Below are positions 33,809 through 42,587 of a stretch of DNA of 64,000 nt, one piece after another. Source of the DNA: Hohaiivirga grylli (lineage in GTDB: Bacteria; Pseudomonadota; Alphaproteobacteria; Rhizobiales; Beijerinckiaceae); NCBI RefSeq assembly GCF_039655745.1, contig NZ_JBBYXI010000001.1:930001-994000 (forward strand). Direction: 5' to 3'. Made by a program: the position numbers and the translations under genes. Positions within the stretch are counted from its first letter, which is position 1, and every line of letters starts with the position of its first letter. Below the pieces are notes generated by a model. The model did not search any database and had not been told where the DNA came from. It saw only the letters and a program-made list of their open reading frames with translations.

Positions 33809-34795
33809 ATGAGTACGGATACATTTAAAGCACTCGTCGTTAATCAGGTTGAGGGACAGAATAAGGTTTCAATAGAAAAGTGGACAGATGCCAACTTGTC
33901 AGAAGGTGATGTGCTGGTTGATGTTGAGTATTCATCTTTCAATTATAAGGATGGTCTCGCTCTTGCCGGGTTGAATAGCATTCTGAGGAAATTCCCGATT
34001 GTTCCCGGGATTGATTACGCTGGTACAGTCCGTAGTTCTGAAAACTCAAAATTTAAAGCAGGTGATAAGGTTATTCTCACGGGCTGGGGTGTTGGTGAGC
34101 GTTGGTCTGGTGGTTTTGCGCAACGTGCGCGCGCAAAAAGCGAATGGCTTATCAAACTTCCAGAAGGCATGACCACAAAGCAGGCGATGGCTATCGGTAC
34201 GGCAGGGTTAACCGCAATGCTCTCCGTCATGGCCCTTGAGCGTTATGGAATTACGCCTAACAGCGATATCCTTGTTTCCGGTGCAGCTGGTGGCGTTGGG
34301 AGTGTGGCAGTACGTTTGCTTTCCCGCAAAGGTTATCGTGTCCATGCATTAACCGGACGCCCTGAGCAGGCTGATTTTTTAAAGTCCCTTGGTGCAACGG
34401 CACTCGTCGATCGTGCAACAATGTCGGCAAAGGGACGACCTTTGCAGGCTGAGCAATGGGATGGTGCTATTGACGTTGCTGGTGGTGAGATGCTCGTCAA
34501 TATTCTGGCTTCACTGCGTTATGGTGGTGCTGTTGCAGCTTGTGGGCTAGCGGCCTCACTTGATCTTCCCGCAACCATGTTCCCGTTTATTTTGAGGAAT
34601 ATTGCTTTACTTGGTGTCGATTCAGTCATGTGCCCTCTGGAGCAAAGACATGAAGCCTGGACCCGTTTGAATGCAGAGCTGACAGAGCAGGATTTTGCGG
34701 CTTTGACAACTGAAGTTGAGCTTGAAGCTGTCCCGGCACTCGCTAAGGATATTCTTGCAGGGCAGGTTCGTGGACGAACAGTCGTTAAATTATAA
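33809..34795 (+). CDS. acuI: AcuI/YhdH-type quinone oxidoreductase (acryloyl-CoA reductase family)
   Basis: A 328-residue zinc-free medium-chain reductase. Motifs: FNYKDGLALAGL, VPGIDYAGTV, GWGVGERWSGGFAQ (active site), SGAAGGVGSVAVRLLSRKGY (NADPH binding). The AcuI/YhdH family reduces acryloyl-CoA with NADPH; substrate inferred from family. AAGGAG lies 6 bases before the ATG at 33809. It ends 5 bases from the convergent hemG gene. Confidence 0.85.
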   Translation: MSTDTFKALVVNQVEGQNKVSIEKWTDANLSEGDVLVDVEYSSFNYKDGLALAGLNSILRKFPIVPGIDYAGTVRSSENSKFKAGDKVILTGWGVGERWSGGFAQRARAKSEWLIKLPEGMTTKQAMAIGTAGLTAMLSVMALERYGITPNSDILVSGAAGGVGSVAVRLLSRKGYRVHALTGRPEQADFLKSLGATALVDRATMSAKGRPLQAEQWDGAIDVAGGEMLVNILASLRYGGAVAACGLAASLDLPATMFPFILRNIALLGVDSVMCPLEQRHEAWTRLNAELTEQDFAALTTEVELEAVPALAKDILAGQVRGRTVVKL

Positions 34796-34800
34796 GGTAC

Positions 34801-35343
34801 TCAAGAGACCGCTTCTGCCACAATCTGGTGGACGCGGTCTGTTAAGTCATCAACCTGTGTCCAATCTGTATAGACAATCTCTTTACGGGTATCCGTTTCA
34901 CCACCGGTCATCCGCATGATCATCTGAATGGCTATGCGGTCAAACCATTTGTAGCGTGGATAGAAAAGCCCTCCGGCTATGGCTGCGCTGATTTTCGGTG
35001 ACCAGCCCGTTCGTTGTAAGAACTTTCGAAGATAGACATTCGTTTCCGGGGTCCGCTTGTGAGGTTTTCGTGCGGTGAGACAGAAACCAAAAAATGCGGA
35101 GGGCATCATGTTAAGAGTCGACGCATTTTTGTTAGCAAAACGTATCGAAGCTTTTGAGAAATGCCCATAACGGATGGACGCCGCCATTAAAACGGCATCA
35201 TAGCTTTCAAGCTGAACAGCTTTTTCTTCATCAATATTCTCAATCGTCACAGCATGTTCTGGTGGAAGCTTGCTGATCATATAATCAACCACCTGGCGGG
35301 TATGTCCATCCGTGCTACTGAAAAGAATAAGAATTTTTGCCAT
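34801..35343 (-). CDS. hemG: Quinone-dependent protoporphyrinogen oxidase HemG
   Basis: A 180-residue flavodoxin-like protein. FMN site LILFSSTDGHTRQVV, central ASIRYGHFSKA, and the C-terminal signature MTGGETDTRKEIVYTDW, together with PSAFFGFCLTARKPHKRTPETN, are close to E. coli HemG throughout. HemG oxidises protoporphyrinogen IX to protoporphyrin IX in haem synthesis using quinones as acceptors. In alphaproteobacteria this step is usually attributed to HemJ, so the gene is a notable presence. It is alone on its strand, convergent with acuI. Confidence 0.9.
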   Translation of the reverse strand: MAKILILFSSTDGHTRQVVDYMISKLPPEHAVTIENIDEEKAVQLESYDAVLMAASIRYGHFSKASIRFANKNASTLNMMPSAFFGFCLTARKPHKRTPETNVYLRKFLQRTGWSPKISAAIAGGLFYPRYKWFDRIAIQMIMRMTGGETDTRKEIVYTDWTQVDDLTDRVHQIVAEAVS

Positions 35344-35549
35344 TAGATTGCATGCATAGAAGTAATCTCTGTGCTATGTTGTACGGAGGAATGGCAGGCG
35401 TAACAATCTCTCAATTCGCGGCATATTGCCAGATAAGAGGTATGTGTGAATGATATGATTTATGTTGCCTGAATATTGCAAATTATTGTTGCTTATCCCA
35501 TATCAGGATTAGGAAAACATGCGGAACTACCGCACGGGCGGAATCATTT

Positions 35550-36470
35550 ATGCGTAACCCATACGATATACTTGGAATCAAAAAAGGTGCTGACCAAAGT
35601 GAGGTCAAAAAAGCTTATCGTAAGCTGGCGAAAACATGGCACCCTGATCACAATGCTGATGATCCCAAGGCTAAGGAAAAATTCTCTGAAGTTAATGCTG
35701 CCTATGAAATTCTGGGCGATGAGAAAAAACGTGGCCAGTTTGACAGAGGCGAAATAGACGCAGAAGGAAAGCCACGTTTTCAAGGCTTTGAAGGTTTTGG
35801 TGGTGGCCCTGGTGCAGGTGCTGGCGGTCCAAGTGGTTTTGAGAACTTCTCTTTCTCTGGCGGTGGAAATCCGTTTGGTGGGGGAGGCAATCCATTTGGC
35901 GGAGCTGATGACATCCTGTCATCCCTCTTTGGTGGCGGGCGGCGTTCTTCGCGACAGCGTGCAACCCGTGGCGCGGACATCAGTGCTACAATGACCGTTA
36001 CTCTTGAAGATATTGCTTCTCAGGAGAAAAAGCGCATTCGTCTCCCCAATGGCCGTAGTATAGATGTTCTGTTGCCCAAGGGCGTAACGGATGGGCAGAT
36101 TATCCGGCTGAAAGGTCTTGGAGATGAAGGTATGGGTGGCCCCGCAGGGGATGCCTTGCTGACAGTGAAAATTGCCAACCATCCGAATTTTACCGTTGAC
36201 GGTAGCAACCTGCGTTTACAGTTGGCTGTCGATCTGACAGATGCCATTCTCGGTGGTGTTGTTCGTATTCCAACACTGACTGGTGCTGTGGAAATGAAAA
36301 TTCCACCTCATACCGATTCAGGAAAGACCTTCCGCCTGAAAGGTAAGGGGCTTCCCGCAAAGGTTGGGAATGGTGACTTGTTGGCGACTGTAGAAATACA
36401 CCTGCCAAGTGGTACCGATGAGGCTCTGGTTGAGTATGCCCGTAAAAAGCGACAAGAAAAAGTCGGGTAA
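35550..36470 (+). CDS. DnaJ-family co-chaperone of the CbpA type
   Basis: A 306-residue J protein. J domain at about 1-70 with the HPD motif (WHPDHNA, KKAYRKLAKTW), a Gly/Phe-rich linker (about 75-130, many GGG and FGG), then the C-terminal substrate-binding/dimerisation domains (RGADISATMTVTLEDIA, MKIPPHTDSGKTFRLKGKG). There is no zinc-finger domain, so it is CbpA-like rather than DnaJ proper. It stimulates DnaK. The start at 35550 is fixed by the J-domain consensus MRNPYDILGI. A terminator overlaps its stop. Confidence 0.92.
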   Translation: MRNPYDILGIKKGADQSEVKKAYRKLAKTWHPDHNADDPKAKEKFSEVNAAYEILGDEKKRGQFDRGEIDAEGKPRFQGFEGFGGGPGAGAGGPSGFENFSFSGGGNPFGGGGNPFGGADDILSSLFGGGRRSSRQRATRGADISATMTVTLEDIASQEKKRIRLPNGRSIDVLLPKGVTDGQIIRLKGLGDEGMGGPAGDALLTVKIANHPNFTVDGSNLRLQLAVDLTDAILGGVVRIPTLTGAVEMKIPPHTDSGKTFRLKGKGLPAKVGNGDLLATVEIHLPSGTDEALVEYARKKRQEKVG

Positions 36471-36485
36471 TCTCGACTTTTTTAA
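36457..36485 (+). terminator. Terminator overlapping the dnaJ-like stop codon
   Basis: AAAAAGTCG (36457-36465) pairs with CGACTTTTT (36474-36482), loop GGTAATCT, followed by more Ts. The stop codon TAA lies within the loop, so coding and termination signals overlap. Confidence 0.75.
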
Positions 36486-36755
36486 GGTTTGTTCACCTAT
36501 TAGCTAAAAACCAGCGATCACAAAACATTAAAACATGTTCCAAAGAGCATTTTTCTAAATCTGCTTTTTGGGACAACGCTTTGCGCGTGGTGTCTGCGAA
36601 GTTGAATTCTCAAAAAAAGTATATTTTCAAGCAGATATGCCCACCAAAAGTGCGATATAACCACATTTACGCGCTGGATTTATCAAAGTTGGTCTTCCGT
36701 ACTGGCGCAAGCTCCGCTAAAGAGAGGCCAGATATTTGGGTTTTTAAACGGAATA

Positions 36756-37586
36756 ATGAATATGTCCGAAAACAAAGCGACTGGCATTCTGGCCGGTAAG
36801 CGTGGTTTGATTCTAGGCTTGGCAAACAACCGCTCAATCGCCTGGGGTATTGCAAGTGCAGCGCGTCAGGCTGGTGCAGAGCTCGCCTTTACCTATCAGG
36901 GTGATGCACTCAAGAAGCGTGTTGAACCTCTGGCTGAAGAACTTGGCGGTATCATTGTCGGTCATTGTGATGTCACAGAACCAGAAACAATTGATGCTGT
37001 TTTCAATGATCTTGAGAAGCGTTGGGGTACGATTGACTTTGTCATCCACTGCATTGCTTATGCTGACAAGGATGAGCTGACAGGCAGATATGTCGATACG
37101 ACTGAAGGCAACTTTACAAAGTCGATGCTGATTTCCTGCTATTCATTCACGGCCATTGCGCAGCGTGCAGAAAAACTCATGCCAAATGGTGGTACGCTTC
37201 TGACGCTGACATACTTCGGTGCAGAGAAGTGGATGCCGCACTATAACGTCATGGGTGTTGCAAAAGCTGCTCTTGAAGCATCTGTCCGTTATATGGCTGC
37301 TGATCTTGGCCCAAAGAACATTCGCGTGAATGCGATTTCTGCAGGCCCAATCAAGACGCTGGCAGCTTCCGGCATTGGTGATTTCCGCTATATTCTGAAG
37401 TGGAACGAATACAATTCACCCCTGCGTCGCTCAACGACAATTGAAGAAGTTGGTGAGACAGCAGCATTCTTTGTCTCAGATATGGCACGCGGTATCACCG
37501 GCGAAATCCTGCACGTTGATTCAGGCTACCATGTCGTCGGTATGAAGAATCCGGAAGCTCCGGATATCTCTCTGAACAAAGAATAA
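36756..37586 (+). CDS. fabI: Enoyl-ACP reductase (NADH) FabI
   Basis: A 276-residue enoyl-ACP reductase, last step of fatty-acid elongation (target of triclosan in other bacteria). Signatures: KRGLILGLANNRSIAWGIA (about 13-31), GHCDVTE, FVIHCIAYADKDEL, and the catalytic Tyr-x6-Lys (YNVMGVAKAALEASVRYMA). Ends with the common GITGEILHVDSGYHVVGM. Start could be 36756 or 36762; both ATGs are in frame and the ribosome site is weak. About 270 bases of AT-rich leader precede it. Confidence 0.95.
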   Translation: MNMSENKATGILAGKRGLILGLANNRSIAWGIASAARQAGAELAFTYQGDALKKRVEPLAEELGGIIVGHCDVTEPETIDAVFNDLEKRWGTIDFVIHCIAYADKDELTGRYVDTTEGNFTKSMLISCYSFTAIAQRAEKLMPNGGTLLTLTYFGAEKWMPHYNVMGVAKAALEASVRYMAADLGPKNIRVNAISAGPIKTLAASGIGDFRYILKWNEYNSPLRRSTTIEEVGETAAFFVSDMARGITGEILHVDSGYHVVGMKNPEAPDISLNKE

Positions 37587-37618
37587 TCAGGTATTACGCT
37601 GTGGCTCCTGCAAGAGAT

Positions 37619-38203
37619 ATGTCTGGTCCGAAAATCTATTTTGTCCGCCATGGCGAGACAGACTGGAATGTTGCCGGGCGTATGCAGGGGCAACAGGATA
37701 TTTCCCTGAATGAAAAGGGCCGTGGGCAGGCTGAACAGGTTGGTTATAAACTAGCCAAGCTGTTCGACCGTCCTGAAATAATGCAGTATCTTGTCAGCCC
37801 CCTGAAGCGGACACGTGAGACAGCTGACATTATGCTTCGAACAATGGGTCTGGCGCCTGATATCTATCAGCCTGAACCACGTTTGCGAGAGATTACTTTC
37901 GGCAAGTGGGAAGGTCTGACATGGAAGGACGTTCGCAAGACAGATCCGGCAGCTGCACTTCAACGCGATATGGATAAATGGGGCACGGTTCCTCCTGATG
38001 GTGAGAGCTATGCCATGCTTGCAGAACGCGTGCGTCCCGTCTTTGAAAATCTTGAACGGGATATCGTTGTTGTATCTCATGGTGGTGTTGCCCGTGCGAC
38101 CCTGGCTGTCATGGATTGCATCGCTCCGGAAAAGGCACCTGTTGTAGAAATCTGGCAGGGGCGTATCCTTGTGATTGCAAAAGGTAGCTATCAGTGGGTT
38201 TGA
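37619..38203 (+). CDS. Histidine phosphatase family protein (phosphoglycerate-mutase-like)
   Basis: A 194-residue protein with the RHG motif FVRHGETDWN (catalytic His) and a second His in VVSHGGVARATL. The SPLKRTRETAD element is typical of cofactor-dependent phosphatases and GpmB-like proteins. It may be a broad phosphatase rather than a glycolytic mutase. The ATG at 37619 follows AAGAGAT; a GTG 18 bases upstream is the alternative. It follows fabI by about 30 bases and is likely in the same transcript. Confidence 0.85.
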   Translation: MSGPKIYFVRHGETDWNVAGRMQGQQDISLNEKGRGQAEQVGYKLAKLFDRPEIMQYLVSPLKRTRETADIMLRTMGLAPDIYQPEPRLREITFGKWEGLTWKDVRKTDPAAALQRDMDKWGTVPPDGESYAMLAERVRPVFENLERDIVVVSHGGVARATLAVMDCIAPEKAPVVEIWQGRILVIAKGSYQWV

Positions 38204-38499
38204 TGCTTTAAGCTCACCACTTGGTACATTTTTTATATTTTCCTGATCTAATGAATAAAGCTGGTCCCAGTGGTGCACCGGTGCATGACTGCTGCGCGTT
38301 TTGTTAGTGTTCAGACTTGTAGAGCAAGAGTATATCAATTGCTCAATAATTTGATTCGCTGTACGAGCTTTGAATTAGAAATATTTTCTAACTGTCTGCG
38401 TTTCCAATTAAAGATGGTAAAATTCCATATCTTTCGCTTGAAATGTACGTGTCCCATGGCTTTTCGTGTGGTTTCCAATAACCTGCTTGCGGGGTTCCT
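38204..38499. promoter_or_regulatory. Leader of the Pls/PosA-type synthetase with a 12-base palindrome
   Basis: About 296 bases without a coding gene. The perfect palindrome TGCACCGGTGCA occupies 38274-38285 and could be an operator for the large synthetase gene. The part from 38340 to 38440 is AT-rich. No terminator was found directly after the preceding phosphatase gene, so read-through cannot be excluded. Confidence 0.4.
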
Positions 38500-41400
38500 A
38501 TGAGTTGTATTGAGGACAATTTCGGGCAATCCGGGAATGGGAATGCTGATGATATGAATCCCCCTAAGCAAGCGGTTCTGTTTGGTACTGATGCTCCTGA
38601 TCTTTTGCGGGATGAAGTTCTTTATGAACTGTTCCATGCAACACAGGCGCGTGTTCCTGAAAAAACAGCATTTATCTCCCGTGATCAGAAATTGAGCTTT
38701 GGACAGGCAACAACACGGGTTGAACATATTGCCCGCGGGCTTGTCCGCCATGGCATCGGCCCAGGGCATGTTGTTGGTCTCTGGATGCCTCGCAGCATTG
38801 ATCTTCTGCTTTGCCAGATTGCCGTGACGCGCGTAGGTGCCGTCTGGTTACCATTCGATGCAGAAGCACCGGCAGAACGTGTTGCTATATGCATGGAGGA
38901 TGCTGGTGGTAAGTTACTTATTGTAACTAATCCTGCTGCATTCACTATTGAAAACAGTGCGTGTAAGCCAGTTACGCCGCCTGCTCTGATTGATGAGACC
39001 GACAGTACAGCTCTGCCTATTAGACCGGAAGGGGTTGGGCCAGAAAGTCCTGCTTACCTGATTTACACATCTGGCTCGACGGGTACTCCAAAGGGTATTG
39101 TGATCAGCCACCGCAATATCTGTCACTTCCTGCGATCAGCAAATGCAACTTATGAGTTTCTTGAAACAGATATCTGTTTTCAGGGGGCATCAGTTGCCTT
39201 CGATTTGTCAATGGAAGAAATCTGGGTGCCATATCTGGTTGGGGCAACGCTTTATGTTGCTGATCCGCAGATGATGGGTGATGTTGAGAACCTGCCGGAT
39301 ATTCTTGAGAATGCAGGGGTTACGGTTATTGATACTGTCCCGACGCTACTTGCTCTGCTGCCACGGGATGTTGAAACGCTCCGACTGATTCTTCTTGGTG
39401 GAGAAGCCCTTCCTGCACCATTGCTGGAAAAATGGTCAAAGCCCGGTCGTCGGTTGTTCAATACATATGGCCCGACAGAGGCAACGGTTGTTGCGACAGC
39501 TCTGGAACTGAAAGCCGGACAGCCAGTCACGATTGGTAAGCCAATCCCGAATTATAGCTGTTACGTTGTCAATGAAGCTCTGGAACTTGTCGCCCCCGGT
39601 GTTGAGGGCGAGCTTTTGCTGGGTGGTCCGGGTATTGCCCAAGGGTACCTCTTACGTCCAGAGCTGACCGCTGAGAAATTTATAAAGAACCCATTCGCAG
39701 ATAATTCGCGCGATCCGGTGTTATACCGCTCCGGTGATGCTGTTGTGCTTGATAAAGATGGTAACCTTGAGTTCCATGGGCGTCTGGATGATCAGGTCAA
39801 GATACGAGGTTTCCGTGTTGAGCTTGGTGAAATAGAGGCTAAGGTTGCGGCTCTCAAAGGTGTTCAGCAGGCAGCGGTAATCTTGCGTCAGGCTGATGGG
39901 ATTGACCGTCTGGTTGCCTTTCTTGTTTTAGAAGACGGTGCCGTTCTTGATCAGGTTGAAATGCGTCATGAGCTGCGGGAGCAGATGCCGGCCTATATGG
40001 TTCCCGGACATTTTGAAATTATCAAGACACTTCCCCGTCTGACATCCGGAAAGACAGATCGCAAAGCACTTAAGACACTTTCTTTAACGGCGACTATTGA
40101 AACTGAGCAGGATGAACCTGAGAACCCAACTGAGGCTGCATTGCTTGAAGCAGCCCGTGGTGTGTTTGGTGGGCAGGCTGTTCCGTTTGAGGCAGACTTC
40201 TTCATTGATCTTGGTGGGCATTCACTTCTTGCTGCACGCTTTGTTTCAGCAGTCAGATTATTGCCGGGGCTTTCCGCAATTACACTGCAGGATGTCTATA
40301 ACTTCCGGACATTACGCAAGCTCTCCAATGCCTTGATTGAGCGAACGGGGGGCTATGGTCATGTTAACAGTGGCGTTGATCTGACATTTACACCACCGCC
40401 TTTTGCGCGCCGTTTTTTATGCGGCTTGGCGCAGGCTATGACATTGCCGATCATTATTGCGCTTGCAACGACCCAATGGCTTGGGGCGTTTGTGACTTAC
40501 CTGCTGATTGCCGGTGAGGGGCATAGTCTGTTGTTTGAGATCATTGCAGTTCTCACGGTTTATGCACTGATCAACTTTGTGACGGCTGGCATATCAATTG
40601 CCGCAAAATGGCTTGTCCTCGGGCAAACCAAACCCGGTCGTTATCCGCTATGGGGAACCTATTATTTCAGGTGGTGGTTTGTTCGGCGATTGAATGTTCT
40701 TGTCCATATCAAATGGATACAGGGCTCTCCAATTATGAATTTCTACCTTCGCCTTCTTGGTGCGAAGGTTGGTCGGGATGCTGTTATTGGTGACGTGAAT
40801 ATCGGGGCGCCTGATCTTCTGAGTATCGGTGCGCGCACAACAACAGGAGGCAAGGTTATCTTTGCCAATGCAGAGGTTGTCGGTAACGAGCTCATCATCG
40901 GTCATATTGATATTGGTGATGATGTAGTTATCGGAGCATCTGCAGTTGTGGGTTCAGATACAAAGATTGGCAACTATTGCCAGATTGGTGATCTGACCAC
41001 TGTTCCTAATGACTCCGTTTTGCCGGAAGCAGAAATATGGGATGGCTCTCCGGGGCGCAAGGTTGGTGATGTCGATATCGCAGAACTGCCAGAGCCTGCT
41101 GATGCCTCAAAGCGTCGCCGGATGTGGCATAGCGTGTTTTATATCATTATGGTGATGCTGGTTCCGGCAATTAGCCTGCTGCCAATCTTCCCGGCCTTCA
41201 TTGTGCTTGATGGTATCGATGATTTCATGTCGTCAATTACCGACATCAAATACGTCTATTACATGCCGCTTCTGACATGGCCTGCTGCCATGTGTCTGAG
41301 TGCTTTTACAGTGCTCTTCATTGCCCTTGTTCGCTGGGTTATCCTGCCAAAGGTCAATTCTGGGACTTATTCCGTATTCTCAGGTTTCTATCTGCGGAAG

Positions 41401-42537
41401 TGGACGGTTGCTTTTGCAACGGAAGTAACCTTGGAAACCCTGTCATCGCTCTACGCCACAATCTACATGCGGGCGTGGTACCGTTTGATGGGGGCAAAGA
41501 TTGGCAAGGGTGCTGAAATTTCGACCAATCTGGCCGGTCGTTATGATGTTACGGAAATTGGTGCCGGTAACTTCATTGCTGACGAGGTGGTCTATGGTGA
41601 GGAAGAAATCCAGCGCGGCTGGATGACCATTCTGCCAGCCAAGACTGGTGATCGGGTTTTTGTCGGGAATGATGCTGTCCTGCCGCCAGGTGCTGATATT
41701 CCTGAAGGTGTTCTGATTGGTATCAAATCCAAGCCACCCGCTAATGAGCTTATTCAGCCGGGTGATACTTGGTTTGGTTCTCCGCCCATCAAGCTGCCAA
41801 CACGTCAACGTGTGAATGTTGATGCCAACTGGACATATGAACCCGGGTTCTGGCGCAAATTCTCTCGTGGTGTCTTTGAAGCCCTGCACACATCGTTTGC
41901 GACGATGCTGTTCATTACCCTTGCAATGATCGTGATTGACAGATGGTTCCTGCCAGCGATCCTGCTGGGGGATATCTGGGGGCTTATTGTCCGCTTCATT
42001 ATTGGCAGTGTCTTTATCGCAATTATGCAGGTTCTGTGTGTTGTTGCGGTTAAGTGGCTGATGATGGGGGCTTATAAACCAACGATGAAACCAATGTGGT
42101 CATGGTGGGCCATGCGCACAGAGGCGGTTGCGGTTCTCTACTGGGGGCTTGCGGGTAAGGTTATGCTTGAGCACCTTCAGGGAACACCGTTCCTACCTTG
42201 GGTTCTGCGATTATTCGGTACAAAAGTCGGGAAGGGTATCTGTATGCATACAACAGATATTACTGAGTTTGACTGTGTCACGATTGGTGACTTCTGCACC
42301 ATCAATGCTCAGTCCGCCTTGCAGACCCATCTTTATGAAGACCGGGTGATGAAAGTGGGGCGCGTCAAGCTTGCCGACGGTGTGACCGTAGGGGCGAATG
42401 CGACGGTGCTTTATGATAGTCATGTCGGCTCTTTTGCGCAGCTCAGCCCGTTAACTATTGTTATGAAGGGTGAAAGCATCCCTGAGAATACAGCATGGCA
42501 GGGTGCGCCAGCTGTTCCGGTCACCAGTAAAAACTGA
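38500..42537 (+). CDS. Pls/PosA-type non-ribosomal peptide synthetase with membrane and hexapeptide domains
   Basis: A 1345-residue protein. An adenylation domain (about 40-530) has YTSGSTGTPKG (189-199), FDLSMEE with the amino-binding Asp (D235), NTYGPTEAT (321-329), YRSGD (409-413) and the Lys of TSGKTDRK (K518). A carrier domain follows, with DLGGHSLLAARF (S575 as phosphopantetheine site). Then six or so hydrophobic helices (about 640-705, 880-950, 1128-1190) alternate with three left-handed beta-helix-like acyltransferase units (about 752-850, 997-1090, 1240-1335). There is no ordinary condensation or thioesterase domain. This matches the epsilon-poly-L-lysine synthetase (Pls/PosA) family: amino-acid activation coupled to membrane-bound chain formation. 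Substrate and product unknown. The start (GCGGGG 5 bases upstream) may instead lie at 38554. Confidence 0.88.
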   Translation: MSCIEDNFGQSGNGNADDMNPPKQAVLFGTDAPDLLRDEVLYELFHATQARVPEKTAFISRDQKLSFGQATTRVEHIARGLVRHGIGPGHVVGLWMPRSIDLLLCQIAVTRVGAVWLPFDAEAPAERVAICMEDAGGKLLIVTNPAAFTIENSACKPVTPPALIDETDSTALPIRPEGVGPESPAYLIYTSGSTGTPKGIVISHRNICHFLRSANATYEFLETDICFQGASVAFDLSMEEIWVPYLVGATLYVADPQMMGDVENLPDILENAGVTVIDTVPTLLALLPRDVETLRLILLGGEALPAPLLEKWSKPGRRLFNTYGPTEATVVATALELKAGQPVTIGKPIPNYSCYVVNEALELVAPGVEGELLLGGPGIAQGYLLRPELTAEKFIKNPFADNSRDPVLYRSGDAVVLDKDGNLEFHGRLDDQVKIRGFRVELGEIEAKVAALKGVQQAAVILRQADGIDRLVAFLVLEDGAVLDQVEMRHELREQMPAYMVPGHFEIIKTLPRLTSGKTDRKALKTLSLTATIETEQDEPENPTEAALLEAARGVFGGQAVPFEADFFIDLGGHSLLAARFVSAVRLLPGLSAITLQDVYNFRTLRKLSNALIERTGGYGHVNSGVDLTFTPPPFARRFLCGLAQAMTLPIIIALATTQWLGAFVTYLLIAGEGHSLLFEIIAVLTVYALINFVTAGISIAAKWLVLGQTKPGRYPLWGTYYFRWWFVRRLNVLVHIKWIQGSPIMNFYLRLLGAKVGRDAVIGDVNIGAPDLLSIGARTTTGGKVIFANAEVVGNELIIGHIDIGDDVVIGASAVVGSDTKIGNYCQIGDLTTVPNDSVLPEAEIWDGSPGRKVGDVDIAELPEPADASKRRRMWHSVFYIIMVMLVPAISLLPIFPAFIVLDGIDDFMSSITDIKYVYYMPLLTWPAAMCLSAFTVLFIALVRWVILPKVNSGTYSVFSGFYLRKWTVAFATEVTLETLSSLYATIYMRAWYRLMGAKIGKGAEISTNLAGRYDVTEIGAGNFIADEVVYGEEEIQRGWMTILPAKTGDRVFVGNDAVLPPGADIPEGVLIGIKSKPPANELIQPGDTWFGSPPIKLPTRQRVNVDANWTYEPGFWRKFSRGVFEALHTSFATMLFITLAMIVIDRWFLPAILLGDIWGLIVRFIIGSVFIAIMQVLCVVAVKWLMMGAYKPTMKPMWSWWAMRTEAVAVLYWGLAGKVMLEHLQGTPFLPWVLRLFGTKVGKGICMHTTDITEFDCVTIGDFCTINAQSALQTHLYEDRVMKVGRVKLADGVTVGANATVLYDSHVGSFAQLSPLTIVMKGESIPENTAWQGAPAVPVTSKN

Positions 42538-42546
42538 ACCAGCGTT

Positions 42547-42583
42547 AAAATGGCTCTTTCCTTTATGAGGAAGGAGCCATTTT
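42547..42583. terminator. Bidirectional terminator between the synthetase and the binding-protein gene
   Basis: AAAATGGCTC (42547-42556) pairs with GAGCCATTTT (42574-42583), with inner TTCC/GGAA pairs. A and T runs flank the stem on each side, so it can end both convergent transcripts. Confidence 0.85.
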
Positions 42584-42587
42584 CAAT

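Noticed and set aside
41443..41889. 148-residue open frame antisense to the Pls/PosA-type gene
   Set aside because: No domain or ribosome site; low-complexity shadow of the real gene.
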